Program-made: the position numbers and the translations under genes
In this document: positions 49,020 through 57,865 of the stretch, piece after piece
How the letters are laid out: every line of letters starts with the position of its first letter
How positions within the stretch are numbered: position 1 is the first letter of the stretch
The notes under the pieces: generated by a model
Database searches by the model: none
Seen by the model: only the letters and a program-made list of their open reading frames with translations
What the model was told of the DNA's origin: nothing
NCBI GenBank assembly: GCA_016712865.1
Contig: JADJQH010000004.1
Span: forward strand, 112,622-176,621
Source of the DNA: Dokdonella sp.
GTDB lineage: Bacteria > Pseudomonadota > Gammaproteobacteria > Xanthomonadales > Rhodanobacteraceae
Direction of reading: 5' to 3'
Length of the DNA: 64,000 nucleotides

Positions 49020-51689
49020 GTGAACACCAGCATGGCCAAGGACACGGAGTCGGGCACCCCGGTTGGTGCGCAGCTGCGTACCCTGCTGATTTGTGATCTG
49101 GTGGAATCCACCGCACTGGTGGAACGACTGGGCGATCTGGCGGCGGCGGAATTGATCCGTAAGCATGATCGCCTGGCGCGCACCCTGGTGGACCGCCACG
49201 CAGGCCGCGAGATCGACAAGACCGACGGTTTCCTCCTGATGTTCGAGCGGCCGGTGCAGGCGGCTGCCTTTGCGCTGGACTATCAGCGTGCCCTGCGCCA
49301 GTTCAATGCCGCCGAATCGGTGAATCTGGCGGCGCGGGTCGGGATCCATGTCGGCGACGTGGTGGTGTGGGAAAACAGCGCCGAAGATGTCGCCCGCGGA
49401 GCCAAGCCGGTCGAGGTCGAGGGACTGGTCAAACCGGTCGCCTCGCGCCTGATGACCCTGGCCTTTCCGGGTCAGGTCCTGTTGTCCAACATTGCCTATG
49501 CATTGGCGCATCGCGCGCAGGGCGAGTTGGGCGAGCGGCTCGAAAAAGTGCGTTGGCGCACCCATGGCCGCTACCGCTTCCGCGGCGTGCCGGACCCGGT
49601 GCCGGTGTTCGAGGTGGGCGAAGAAGGCCTGGCGCCCCTCAAGGCGCCGCCGTGGTCGAGCAAGGCGCACCGCGAAGTGCCGTTCTGGCGACGGCCGGCA
49701 ACGGTGGTGATCGAGGCCCTGGTGGTGTTGGCGTTGCTGACCATACCGCTCTACATGTTCTTGCGGCCGCAGGCGGCCATTGCCTTTGCCGAGCGTGATT
49801 GGGTGGTGGTGGGCAGCCTGCACAACCTGACCGGTGAGACGGTGTTCGACGATTCGCTGGAAAGCGCCTTGCGCATTGGCCTGGAGCAATCGCATTTCGT
49901 CAATGTGCTGTCGGATCTGAAAGTGCGCGACACGCTGACGCGCATGCAACTGGATCCGGCCACGGCGGAAGTCAGTCGCGCGGTGGGTTCGGAAGTGGCG
50001 ATCCGCGACGGTGCGCGCGCCTTGATCCTGCCGACCATCGCGGAGATCGGCGGTCGGGTGCGCATCACGGCGGAAGTGATCGATCCACAGACGCAGACCA
50101 CGGTGTACTCGGAAACCGCCGATGGCATCGGCAAGGAATCGATCCTGCCGTCACTGGATGTGATCAACCAGCGGCTGCGCGTGCGCCTGGGCGAAGCACT
50201 GGCCACGGTGTCGGCGGAATCCAAGCCGCTGGAAAAGGTGGCGACCGAAAATCTGGAGGCCTTGCGTGCCTACTCGCTGGGGGTGAACAAGTATGCCAGC
50301 GGCCAGTTTCCCGAAGCGCTCGAGCTGTTTCGCCAGGCCTTGCAGCTCGACGCCGGGTTTGCTTCGGTGCAGGTACGCATCGGCGCCATCCGCGCCAGCG
50401 CCGGGCAACAGGAACAGGCCGTGGAGTCTTTCTCCAGGGCCCTGGAGCAGAGCGCGCGCCTGACCACTCGCGACGCCCTGTATGCGGAGGCGATGCGTGC
50501 GAGTGCCCAGCAGGCACCGGATGCATTGGTCAAATGGGCCACCCTGACCGAGCGTTTTCCCGATTACTTCACGGGTTTGGGCAGTTTCGCCTACCTGAAC
50601 TGGCGTGACGCCAACCGCTTTGACGCGAAGGCGATGGCGATGGTGGAAGCCTCGGCGTCATCGAAGAATCCCAACCGCATGCCGTCCCTGCAACTGATGG
50701 GAATACTCGAGCTTGGCAACGGGCGCTTTGCGCAGGCACTCGCCCACTTCGCCGACGCCGAAGCGCAAGGTTTGCAGTTCACCGAGTACCATGCCGCCAC
50801 GCAGGCGGCCATGCGCAAGTTCGACGAAGCGAAGGCAACCCTGGCACGCAGCCCGGCGGGCGCCGCCAAGGGAAATCCGGCGATGGCGATCACGCGCGCC
50901 AGCTTGAACGCGGCCCTGTTGGTTGACCAGGGCAAGCTGGAACAGGCATCCACATTGTTGGACGACGCAGCACGCGCTGAAACCGATGGCAAGGTCCTGG
51001 CGCAGGCTTTCTCGATCATGCGCCTGACCCTGATATCCGCCGACCCGCCGCTTTCTGGCGACGATCTGCGTTCCGCAAAACAGCAGCTGGAGGATGTCCT
51101 GGCGCAGCGCAAGTCGGCGCAGACGGCTCGACGCCAGACCCTGGATGCGCAGGCCTTGATCCTGGCTTACGTGCTTGCCCGCGCCAATGAGCGCGACTCG
51201 GCGCGCCGGGTTCTGGCAGCCATTCCCCTGGCCGACACGCCCAGCGGTTCAAGCAACGCCAAACTGCATGCCATCGTCGAAGCCGAGCTTGATCGCATCG
51301 AAGGCCGTCATGGCGCCGGCATCCAGCGCATCGAAACCCTGCTGGATGGCAGCGAACTGTTCATCACCCATGTGGCCCTGCTCGATGCCTACGCCGCTGC
51401 GGGACAGGCAGGCAAGGCGCTGCAGCAGGCGCGCTGGTTGAGCGGCCACCGTGGAAGGGCGTATGCCGAAGTTGCGCCGGACAACCGGCTGACGGCATTC
51501 AATGTCCAGCACACGACCCTCGCCCTGCTGCAAGCTGCGGAATTGGCCGTGGCGCAAAAGGACAAGGACTCCGCGCGCGCCATGCTGAAACAGTTCCTGG
51601 AGGCATGGCCGGAGGCGAGCGCCCGGCCCGCCCTGGCAAAACGCATTCGCGCCCTTCAGGGTGTCTTGTCGGAACCCGGATCCCCGTAG
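49020..51689 (+). CDS. Cyclase-homology / TPR membrane protein B (peptide modification system)
   Basis: An 889-residue paralogue of the gene at 45892, with the same order: class III cyclase homology (TLLICDLVESTALVERLGDL, Asp26; EIDKTDGFLLMFE, Lys67 and Asp69), a membrane helix (TVVIEALVVLALLTIPLYMF), an alpha/beta domain (DWVVVGSLHNLTGETVFDDS), and TPR repeats that differ more from copy A. The same Asn-to-Pro change is seen (VKPVASRLM). GTG start at 49020; ATG at 49032 is an alternative. Its last 34 bases overlap peptide B on the other strand. The two copies probably arose by tandem duplication of a cyclase-peptide unit. Confidence 0.8.
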   Translation: MNTSMAKDTESGTPVGAQLRTLLICDLVESTALVERLGDLAAAELIRKHDRLARTLVDRHAGREIDKTDGFLLMFERPVQAAAFALDYQRALRQFNAAESVNLAARVGIHVGDVVVWENSAEDVARGAKPVEVEGLVKPVASRLMTLAFPGQVLLSNIAYALAHRAQGELGERLEKVRWRTHGRYRFRGVPDPVPVFEVGEEGLAPLKAPPWSSKAHREVPFWRRPATVVIEALVVLALLTIPLYMFLRPQAAIAFAERDWVVVGSLHNLTGETVFDDSLESALRIGLEQSHFVNVLSDLKVRDTLTRMQLDPATAEVSRAVGSEVAIRDGARALILPTIAEIGGRVRITAEVIDPQTQTTVYSETADGIGKESILPSLDVINQRLRVRLGEALATVSAESKPLEKVATENLEALRAYSLGVNKYASGQFPEALELFRQALQLDAGFASVQVRIGAIRASAGQQEQAVESFSRALEQSARLTTRDALYAEAMRASAQQAPDALVKWATLTERFPDYFTGLGSFAYLNWRDANRFDAKAMAMVEASASSKNPNRMPSLQLMGILELGNGRFAQALAHFADAEAQGLQFTEYHAATQAAMRKFDEAKATLARSPAGAAKGNPAMAITRASLNAALLVDQGKLEQASTLLDDAARAETDGKVLAQAFSIMRLTLISADPPLSGDDLRSAKQQLEDVLAQRKSAQTARRQTLDAQALILAYVLARANERDSARRVLAAIPLADTPSGSSNAKLHAIVEAELDRIEGRHGAGIQRIETLLDGSELFITHVALLDAYAAAGQAGKALQQARWLSGHRGRAYAEVAPDNRLTAFNVQHTTLALLQAAELAVAQKDKDSARAMLKQFLEAWPEASARPALAKRIRALQGVLSEPGSP

Positions 51690-51961
51690 TTCAGGCGCAA
51701 CACCGGGAAGATCAGGCAAACGTGATCGCTCAAGCCTTGCTCGGTCAATTGCTTGAGCGTCTGTGCGATGACGGCCTTGTCGGCCAGCTTGCCGGGCGCC
51801 AGTCCGGCCGGATCCAGCGATGCCAGGGTGCTGTCGGTGACGCCCATCTCCTTCAATGCAGCGCGCGGATCCGTCTCGTAGCGCGTGCGGAACGCATCAT
51901 CGCTGGACAATTTTCCGAGCAGCGAAAGTTCCTGTTCCCTCGGCAGGCGATTCTTGTTCAT
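51656..51961 (-). CDS. Putative modified-peptide precursor B
   Basis: A 101-residue protein, homologous in its leader to peptide A (LSLLGKLSSDDAFRTRYETD, PRAALKEMGVTDSTLASLD, PGKLADKAVIAQTLKQLTEQ). The tail differs completely (LSDHVCLIFPVLRLNYGDPG then SDKTP) and is richer in Cys, Tyr and hydrophobic residues. CCAGGGGAAA precedes the ATG. It converges on cyclase B with a 34-base overlap, and lies divergent to the SagB-like gene. Confidence 0.75.
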   Translation of the reverse strand: MNKNRLPREQELSLLGKLSSDDAFRTRYETDPRAALKEMGVTDSTLASLDPAGLAPGKLADKAVIAQTLKQLTEQGLSDHVCLIFPVLRLNYGDPGSDKTP

Positions 51962-52129
51962 GTCTGGTTTCCCCTGGTGTGGTTTGGCTGGCGCAGCGAC
52001 AGCGGTATCGGGTCGTCATCCGATGATCGACCGGCAATTGGCGTTTGCGATTCGGCTCAAGCGGCGTGCACTTGTCGATCGCCGGATCGCTCCGTAGGCT
52101 AGCAGAACTCTCCTTCCCGGAAACATGCC
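51962..52129. promoter_or_regulatory. Divergent region between peptide B and the SagB-like gene
   Basis: A 168-base gap between two divergent starts, so it should hold the promoters of both. No confident promoter element or operator was identified by eye. Confidence 0.35.
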
Positions 52130-53308
52130 ATGCAGGCACGCCGCTGCGCGGTGCTGGTCATCGAGCCGCGCGAACGTCTGGATTTTGATCTGGCCCGCTT
52201 GACCCAGGGAGGATCCGGGATCGAGATGCTGCTCGACTCGTTTGCACTGGCCGCGCACCTCGACGAGGAGCAGACCCTCGATGACGACGAAGTGCGGATA
52301 CTCGGCAAGTTGTCGCCGGAAAACTGGGTAGATTTCGATGCGCTGGCCGCTGAGCATCCGCAGGAGGTCCTGCAAAGCCTGGTCAGCAAGGGGCTGCTGC
52401 TGTGCGACAGTCCAGCGCACGCCAAGCTGCGGCACGCAGACGAAATCGTGCGCGCAGGCCACTGGAAGGGTCTGTCCGCCATCGTGCAACGCCATACCCG
52501 CTGGGGCGGTGTGGATACCCTGGAAGCCGAGCGCCGATTCGGCGAGGAAACCGATCGACCGTTCCTGGATCGCCTGGGGACACCGGAGCCGCCGGTGCGC
52601 GAACGGGTGGAGGCAAGCCGGCGCATGGCCCTGGGCAAACCCGCCGACAGCGCACTGGAAAGCCTCATCCGCCAGCGCGTGACCTGTCGCAACTGGGATA
52701 CCTCGCGCCCGGTTTCAGCGCAAGACTTTGCCCACACCCTGTACCGCACATTCGCTGCGCGTGCGGTCAGCGATCAACCGGGTATCGAGGTGATGAAGCG
52801 TGCGGTGCCTTCGGCCGGCGGCCTGCATCCGACCGAAGCCTATCTGTTGGTGCAGAACGTCGAGGGCGTGGCGCCGGGCTTGTATCACTACCACCCGATT
52901 GATCATGCGTTGGAACCGCTGGGTGAGGTGGCGGCGGCGGAGAGTCAGGCGCTGGCCTTGCGCCTTGTGGCCGGACAGCGCCACTTCATGAAGGCGCATG
53001 TGCTGGTGGTGCTGGCCAGTCGCTTTCGCCGCACGTTCTGGAAATACCGCAACCACGCCAAGGCCTATCGCGCGGTGATCCTGGATGCCGGACACCTGTC
53101 GCAGACCCTGTATCTGGCTGCCGCCGAGCGCGGGCTTGCCGCATTCATCACCGCCGCCGTCAACGAGCGCGACATCGAGCAGTTGTTCGGACTGGATCCC
53201 ATGCAGGAAGGCGTGCTCGCGGTCAGCGGATTCGGCTGGCGTGGTGCCGAGCAAGTCGATGAAGCCGAGTTCGATCCCTTGGGCAGCGTGTGGCCAAAAT
53301 CTGGCTGA
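52130..53308 (+). CDS. SagB-like peptide maturation dehydrogenase
   Basis: A 392-residue flavin oxidoreductase of the SagB/nitroreductase type. Residues about 50-95 (DDDEVRILGKLSPENWVDFD, EVLQSLVSKGLLLC) look like a small winged-helix unit that could bind the peptide leader. The C-terminal half has VTCRNWDTSRPVSAQDFAHT, AVPSAGGLHPTEAYLLVQNV, GLYHYHPID and YRAVILDAGHLSQTLYLAAA, the FMN-binding blocks. SagB-type enzymes oxidize azolines to azoles in RiPPs. The neighbours (two peptides, two cyclase-homology proteins) place it in a candidate peptide modification system. No cyclodehydratase (YcaO) gene was found in the window. Confidence 0.85.
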   Translation: MQARRCAVLVIEPRERLDFDLARLTQGGSGIEMLLDSFALAAHLDEEQTLDDDEVRILGKLSPENWVDFDALAAEHPQEVLQSLVSKGLLLCDSPAHAKLRHADEIVRAGHWKGLSAIVQRHTRWGGVDTLEAERRFGEETDRPFLDRLGTPEPPVRERVEASRRMALGKPADSALESLIRQRVTCRNWDTSRPVSAQDFAHTLYRTFAARAVSDQPGIEVMKRAVPSAGGLHPTEAYLLVQNVEGVAPGLYHYHPIDHALEPLGEVAAAESQALALRLVAGQRHFMKAHVLVVLASRFRRTFWKYRNHAKAYRAVILDAGHLSQTLYLAAAERGLAAFITAAVNERDIEQLFGLDPMQEGVLAVSGFGWRGAEQVDEAEFDPLGSVWPKSG

Positions 53309-53311
53309 GGC

Positions 53312-54295
53312 TCAGGCGTTCACATCGTGGGCAAGGAAGCGCTGCAACTGGGCGACGATGGCCAAGGCCATGATTTCCGGTCCCTCGCCGCCCAAGTGCA
53401 AACCGGCCGGTGCGTAGAGGCGGGGTTCGAGTTGGGTTGCGATGATGTCGCCCATGCGCGTAAGCATGGCGTCGCGGCGCAGCGGGGAGCCGAGCAAGGC
53501 CACGTAACCGATGCCGGTATCGCCCAGCTGGCGCAGGTGGCTGGCATCCAGTTCAAAGTCATGGCTGCCGACGATGGCAGCATCGAAATGGCGTGTATCC
53601 AGCAATTGCGCGAGTGCATCCGGGGCAATGGCGTGAATGCGGTCAACATGAAAGCTGTCGATGAAGCGACGCATTTCGACACGCTGATCAACCAGCTCGA
53701 CAATCCAGCCGAGCTGGCGCGCCAGGGTTGCCAGCGGACGTGACTCCGGACCCGCACCGAGCAGGGCCAGGCGCGGAGGTGGTGCGTAGCCGAGTCGCAC
53801 CTGATAGCTGAACTCGTTGGCGGCATCCGTGGGCAATCCCTGCGGATCGAAGGTGAAGATGCGCTGTCCTGCGCGCGCTTCGCCAAAGCCGACCACGGGA
53901 TCTGCACTGGGTGGCAGGCCAAGTTCCAGGCGCAGTCTCAGCCAGGCGCCTTCGGCACAGGCGGCAGCGATCGCTTCGCGCAAGGGGGATACCTGCACCG
54001 GCAAGGGCAGCATCAGGATACGCAGGCTGCCCTGGTTCTCGGCGGCAATGACGGAAGCATGGCTGCTGTCGTCTGCGGCATCCACGTCTATGCAGCGCGC
54101 CCTGCCCTCGCCAACGACGAGAGCGCTTTCCTGGCAAAGACGATCTTCCAGGGTGCCGCCGCGCAGCCAGCCGGCCACCACTTCATCGCCATCCAGCAAG
54201 GCCAAGGCACCGCGCTCGCGGTGCACCCCTGCGGACACCTGGGCAAGCACTGCCAGTGCGCCAACGCGACCGGTGGCGACGAGGCTTTCGGCCAT
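53312..54295 (-). CDS. XdhC/CoxI family protein
   Basis: A 327-residue protein of the family that includes the xanthine dehydrogenase accessory factor XdhC. The N-terminal part (LAVLAQVSAGVHRERGALAL and VVAGWLRGGTLEDRLCQESA) corresponds to the XdhC_CoxI domain, and the C-terminal Rossmann-like domain starts LALLGAGPESRPLATLARQL, ending GEGPEIMALAIVAQLQRFLA. A start further upstream (up to 54430) is possible. XdhC inserts sulfurated molybdenum cofactor, but no xanthine dehydrogenase gene is in the window. It converges on the SagB-like gene with a three-base gap. Confidence 0.8.
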   Translation of the reverse strand: MAESLVATGRVGALAVLAQVSAGVHRERGALALLDGDEVVAGWLRGGTLEDRLCQESALVVGEGRARCIDVDAADDSSHASVIAAENQGSLRILMLPLPVQVSPLREAIAAACAEGAWLRLRLELGLPPSADPVVGFGEARAGQRIFTFDPQGLPTDAANEFSYQVRLGYAPPPRLALLGAGPESRPLATLARQLGWIVELVDQRVEMRRFIDSFHVDRIHAIAPDALAQLLDTRHFDAAIVGSHDFELDASHLRQLGDTGIGYVALLGSPLRRDAMLTRMGDIIATQLEPRLYAPAGLHLGGEGPEIMALAIVAQLQRFLAHDVNA

Positions 54296-54477
54296 GCCAA
54301 GCAAACCGCGGATGCCTGCGCAGGGTAGATGCGATTGGATGGGCTGGAGCAAGGTGGCGGGGTACAGGTCAGGGTACAAGTGACCCAAGTGTACCCGGTT
54401 CGCCCCTTCGTTCCGTGCGAAATCCGCCAAATCGTCACGCGAATCGACGCGATGCCGCCGTCACCGGCCAGTGTGTT

Positions 54478-55980
54478 TCAATGGGCCGGTTCGAAACGCC
54501 GGAACTGGATGGCTTCGGACAGGTGATTGCGTTCGATGCGCGGGCTTGCGGCCAGATCGGCAATGCTGCGTGCCACCCGCAACACGCGATGGAAGGCGCG
54601 CGCCGACAAGCCCAGGCGCTCGACCGCGCGATCCAGCAGCGCCAGGCCCGCCGGATCCAGTGCGCAGTCGCGCTCGGTTTCGCGGTTGTTGAGCCAGCCG
54701 TTCGGCTTTCCCGCGCGCGCCAGTTGCACATTGCGGGCGGCGACCACGCGCTGGCGCACCTCGGCGGACGTTTCCGCGGGCTCGGCGCTGCGCAGTTCCG
54801 CATGCGGAACCCGCGGCATTTCCAACTTCAGGTCGATGCGATCCAGCAGCGGACCGGAAATGCGCGAACGGTAGCGCTGGATCTGGTCCGGCGTGCAGCG
54901 ACAGTTTGCGGAGGGATCACCGGCATGTCCGCAGGGGCAAGGATTCATGGCGGCGACCAACTGGAAACGGGCGGGGAAATCCGCCTGCCGCGCCGCGCGC
55001 GAGATGGTGATCTGGCCGGATTCGATCGGCTCGCGCAGCACCTCCAGCACGCGCCGGTCGTACTCCGGCAATTCATCCAGGAACAGCACGCCATGATGGG
55101 CCAGCGAGACTTCGCCCGGTCGCGGGACCGAGCCTCCACCGACCAGGGCAACCGCCGATGCGGTGTGATGCGGCGAGCGGAAGGCGCGGCGCATCCAGTC
55201 CTGCACGTCGGCGCCCAGTCCGGCCACCGAGCGCACGGCGGCAAGTTCCAGTGCTTCGTGTTCGGCCAGTGGCGGCAGAATACCGGAGAGCCGACAGGCC
55301 AGCATGGTCTTGCCGGTGCCGGGCGGCCCGACCAGCAGCAGGTTGTGGGCGCCGGCAGCGGCAATCTCCAGCGCACGGCGCGCGTGCGGCTGGCCACGCA
55401 CCTCGGCGAGGTCCGGTTGGTCCGCCGGCAACGCGGGCCCGGTGCCGCGTTCGGCGCGGGGCAATTCCAGCTTGCCACACAGGTGGGCACAGACTTCCAG
55501 CAGGTTGTCCGCGCAACGCACGTCGGCATCGCTGACCAGCGCCGCTTCGGCGGCATTCGCGCGTGGCACGATCACGCTGCGGCCGGCACGTGCCGCGCGC
55601 AATACGGCAGGCAATACGCCGTGAACCGCGCGCAGCTCGCCGGACAGGGCCAGTTCGCCAAGGAATTCATGGCGCTCCAGCAAGGTGCGCGGAATGCTGT
55701 CGTTGGCAGCCAGGATGCCCAGCGCAATCGGCAAGTCGAAACGACCACCATCCTTGGGCAGGTCAGCCGGAGCGAGCCCGACCGTCACCTTGCGCTGCGG
55801 ATACTCAAGCTGGCAATTGAGTATGGCGGCGCGTACCCGGTCGCGTGCTTCGCGAACGGCGGTTTCCGGCAGGCCGACAATCGAGGTGCCCGGCAGGCCG
55901 CCGGACAGATGCACTTCGCAGATCACCAGTGGCGCATTCACGCCTTCCTGGGCACGACTGTAGACGACGGCAAGACTCAT
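54478..55980 (-). CDS. comM: Mg chelatase-like AAA+ ATPase ComM (YifB)
   Basis: A 500-residue helicase-like protein that helps branch migration in natural transformation, from work in Vibrio and other bacteria. Features: N-terminal Lon-substrate-like domain ending GELALSGELRAVHGVLPAVL, Walker A LLLVGPPGTGKTMLACRL, Walker B GVLFLDELPEYDRRVLEVLR, and the Mg-chelatase C-terminal domain with NPCPCGHAGDPSANCRCTPD and ISGPLLDRIDLKLEMPRV. It precedes ubiK on the opposite strand neighbour side (both minus), and 5' of the glnB region. Confidence 0.93.
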   Translation of the reverse strand: MSLAVVYSRAQEGVNAPLVICEVHLSGGLPGTSIVGLPETAVREARDRVRAAILNCQLEYPQRKVTVGLAPADLPKDGGRFDLPIALGILAANDSIPRTLLERHEFLGELALSGELRAVHGVLPAVLRAARAGRSVIVPRANAAEAALVSDADVRCADNLLEVCAHLCGKLELPRAERGTGPALPADQPDLAEVRGQPHARRALEIAAAGAHNLLLVGPPGTGKTMLACRLSGILPPLAEHEALELAAVRSVAGLGADVQDWMRRAFRSPHHTASAVALVGGGSVPRPGEVSLAHHGVLFLDELPEYDRRVLEVLREPIESGQITISRAARQADFPARFQLVAAMNPCPCGHAGDPSANCRCTPDQIQRYRSRISGPLLDRIDLKLEMPRVPHAELRSAEPAETSAEVRQRVVAARNVQLARAGKPNGWLNNRETERDCALDPAGLALLDRAVERLGLSARAFHRVLRVARSIADLAASPRIERNHLSEAIQFRRFEPAH

Positions 55981-56044
55981 GGAACGCAGGTCCTCGGCGG
56001 TTCGATCGATTCAAGCGCGCCGCTGCCTGCGTAGCTGCCGGCAG

Positions 56045-56305
56045 TCAGTGACGCGGCTTGGCCGACAATTCGGTTTCCAGCGCGGCGAGCTGGCGTTCCA
56101 GCAGCTCGATCTTCTCGCGCGTGCGCAACAGCACCAGGCGTTGCACGTCGAACTCCTCGCGGGTCACCAGATCCAGCTTGCCGAGGCCCGACTGCAGGAT
56201 GGCGCGGAAATTGCGACCCAGATCCTCGCTCGCGTCCTTCATTCCCGGTGGCACGATAGCGGCCAGGCGCTGGGCCAACTCATCGAGGGTGGTGGCATTG
56301 ATCAT
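56045..56305 (-). CDS. ubiK: Ubiquinone biosynthesis accessory factor UbiK
   Basis: An 86-residue coiled-coil protein (BMFP domain, YqiC/UbiK family) that supports the aerobic ubiquinone pathway. It begins MINATTLDELAQRLAAIVPP, has the conserved GRNFRAILQSGLGKLDLVTR and ends with a heptad-like helix (VLLRTREKIELLERQLAALE). The start is the ATG at 56305. It lies just upstream of comM, same strand, the order often seen beside glnB in xanthomonads. Confidence 0.88.
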   Translation of the reverse strand: MINATTLDELAQRLAAIVPPGMKDASEDLGRNFRAILQSGLGKLDLVTREEFDVQRLVLLRTREKIELLERQLAALETELSAKPRH

Positions 56306-56951
<646 letters not shown>

Positions 56952-57060
56952 CCCGTCATGGCCCTTGCAGGCCGGGCGTCAGCCCGACTCGGCATTGCGC
57001 AGAAGCGTCCGCTTGAAACTCTACCTGCAACGAAGCGGAAACGGCGCAAACAAGGGAATC

Positions 57061-57228
57061 GTCGGCTCCGGCCTTTGGCCTTGAGCCGACCTACGCCAGC
57101 ACGCTTGCCGTTCGCTCACATGTAGGTCGGTTCAAGCAGCGCAGCGGCGGAACCGACGCAAGAAACGCATGCTTGCCGTTTGCTCACATGCAGGTCGGTT
57201 CAAGCAGCGCAGCTGCGGAACCGACACA
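57061..57228. repeat. Hairpin and 68-bp tandem repeat after glnB
   Basis: A hairpin (GTCGGCTC / GAGCCGAC, 57061-57090) is followed by two tandem copies (57103-57170 and 57171-57225) of a 68-base unit containing CATGTAGGTCGGTTCAAGCA and GCAGCGGCGGAACCGAC. The units look like GC-rich REP-type intergenic repeats and separate glnB from the convergent transporter gene. Confidence 0.7.
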
Positions 57229-57233
57229 CGCAC

Positions 57234-57791
57234 TCAGCGCAGCGCGATCCATGCCGCCAGCGCGATGAACAGCAGTGCCGCGGTGATGCGCGCCGCGCGC
57301 AGCGGCAGGCGATCGGCAAAGCGCGCGCCCAGCCAGACCACCGGCACATTGGCCAGCAGCATGCCCAGCGTGGTGCCGACGATGACCTGCCACAGCGGCG
57401 AATACTGCGCGGCCAGCACCACCGTGGCGACCTGGGTCTTGTCGCCCATTTCGGCGAGAAAGAAAGCGCTGATGGTCACCAGCAGCACGCCCGCATCGCG
57501 CTTTGCGGGCAGCGCCTCGTCGTCGATCGTGTCCGGGATCAGGGTCCACAGACCGATGGCGAGGAACGAGATGGCGACAATCCACTTGAGGATTCCCGGT
57601 GTCAGCCAGGCCGCCAGCACGGCACCCAGACCGGCCGCCAGGGCGTGGTTGAGCAGGGTCGCGATGAGGATGCCAAGGCAGATCGGCAGTGGCCGCCGAT
57701 ACTTTGCCGCCAGGATCAGGGACAGCAATTGGGTCTTGTCGCCAATCTCGGCGATGGCCACCGCCGTGGTCGAAATCAACAGGCTTTGCAC
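57234..57791 (-). CDS. GDT1/TMEM165 family (UPF0016) cation transporter
   Basis: A 185-residue membrane protein with six hydrophobic helices and the two signature repeats: AVAIAEIGDKTQLLSLILAA near the start and SAFFLAEMGDKTQVATVVLA in the second half (the E-x-G-D-K-T motif twice). Family members export or import Mn2+ or Ca2+/H+; in xanthomonads a homologue (MneA/YebN-like or GDT1-like) exports Mn2+. Ion and direction here are inference. No Mn-sensing riboswitch was recognised upstream. Confidence 0.9.
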   Translation of the reverse strand: MQSLLISTTAVAIAEIGDKTQLLSLILAAKYRRPLPICLGILIATLLNHALAAGLGAVLAAWLTPGILKWIVAISFLAIGLWTLIPDTIDDEALPAKRDAGVLLVTISAFFLAEMGDKTQVATVVLAAQYSPLWQVIVGTTLGMLLANVPVVWLGARFADRLPLRAARITAALLFIALAAWIALR

Positions 57792-57865
57792 GCGGGGTTC
57801 CTTCGAAGCTGCCGATCACGTTAGTTTGCAGCAAGCCGCGCAGCTTAGCGGCAAACGCATTCCGA

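Noticed and set aside
57792..57865. A manganese (yybP-ykoY type) riboswitch before the GDT1-like gene
   Set aside because: The conserved core and stem layout were not found in the 74 bases upstream of the start.
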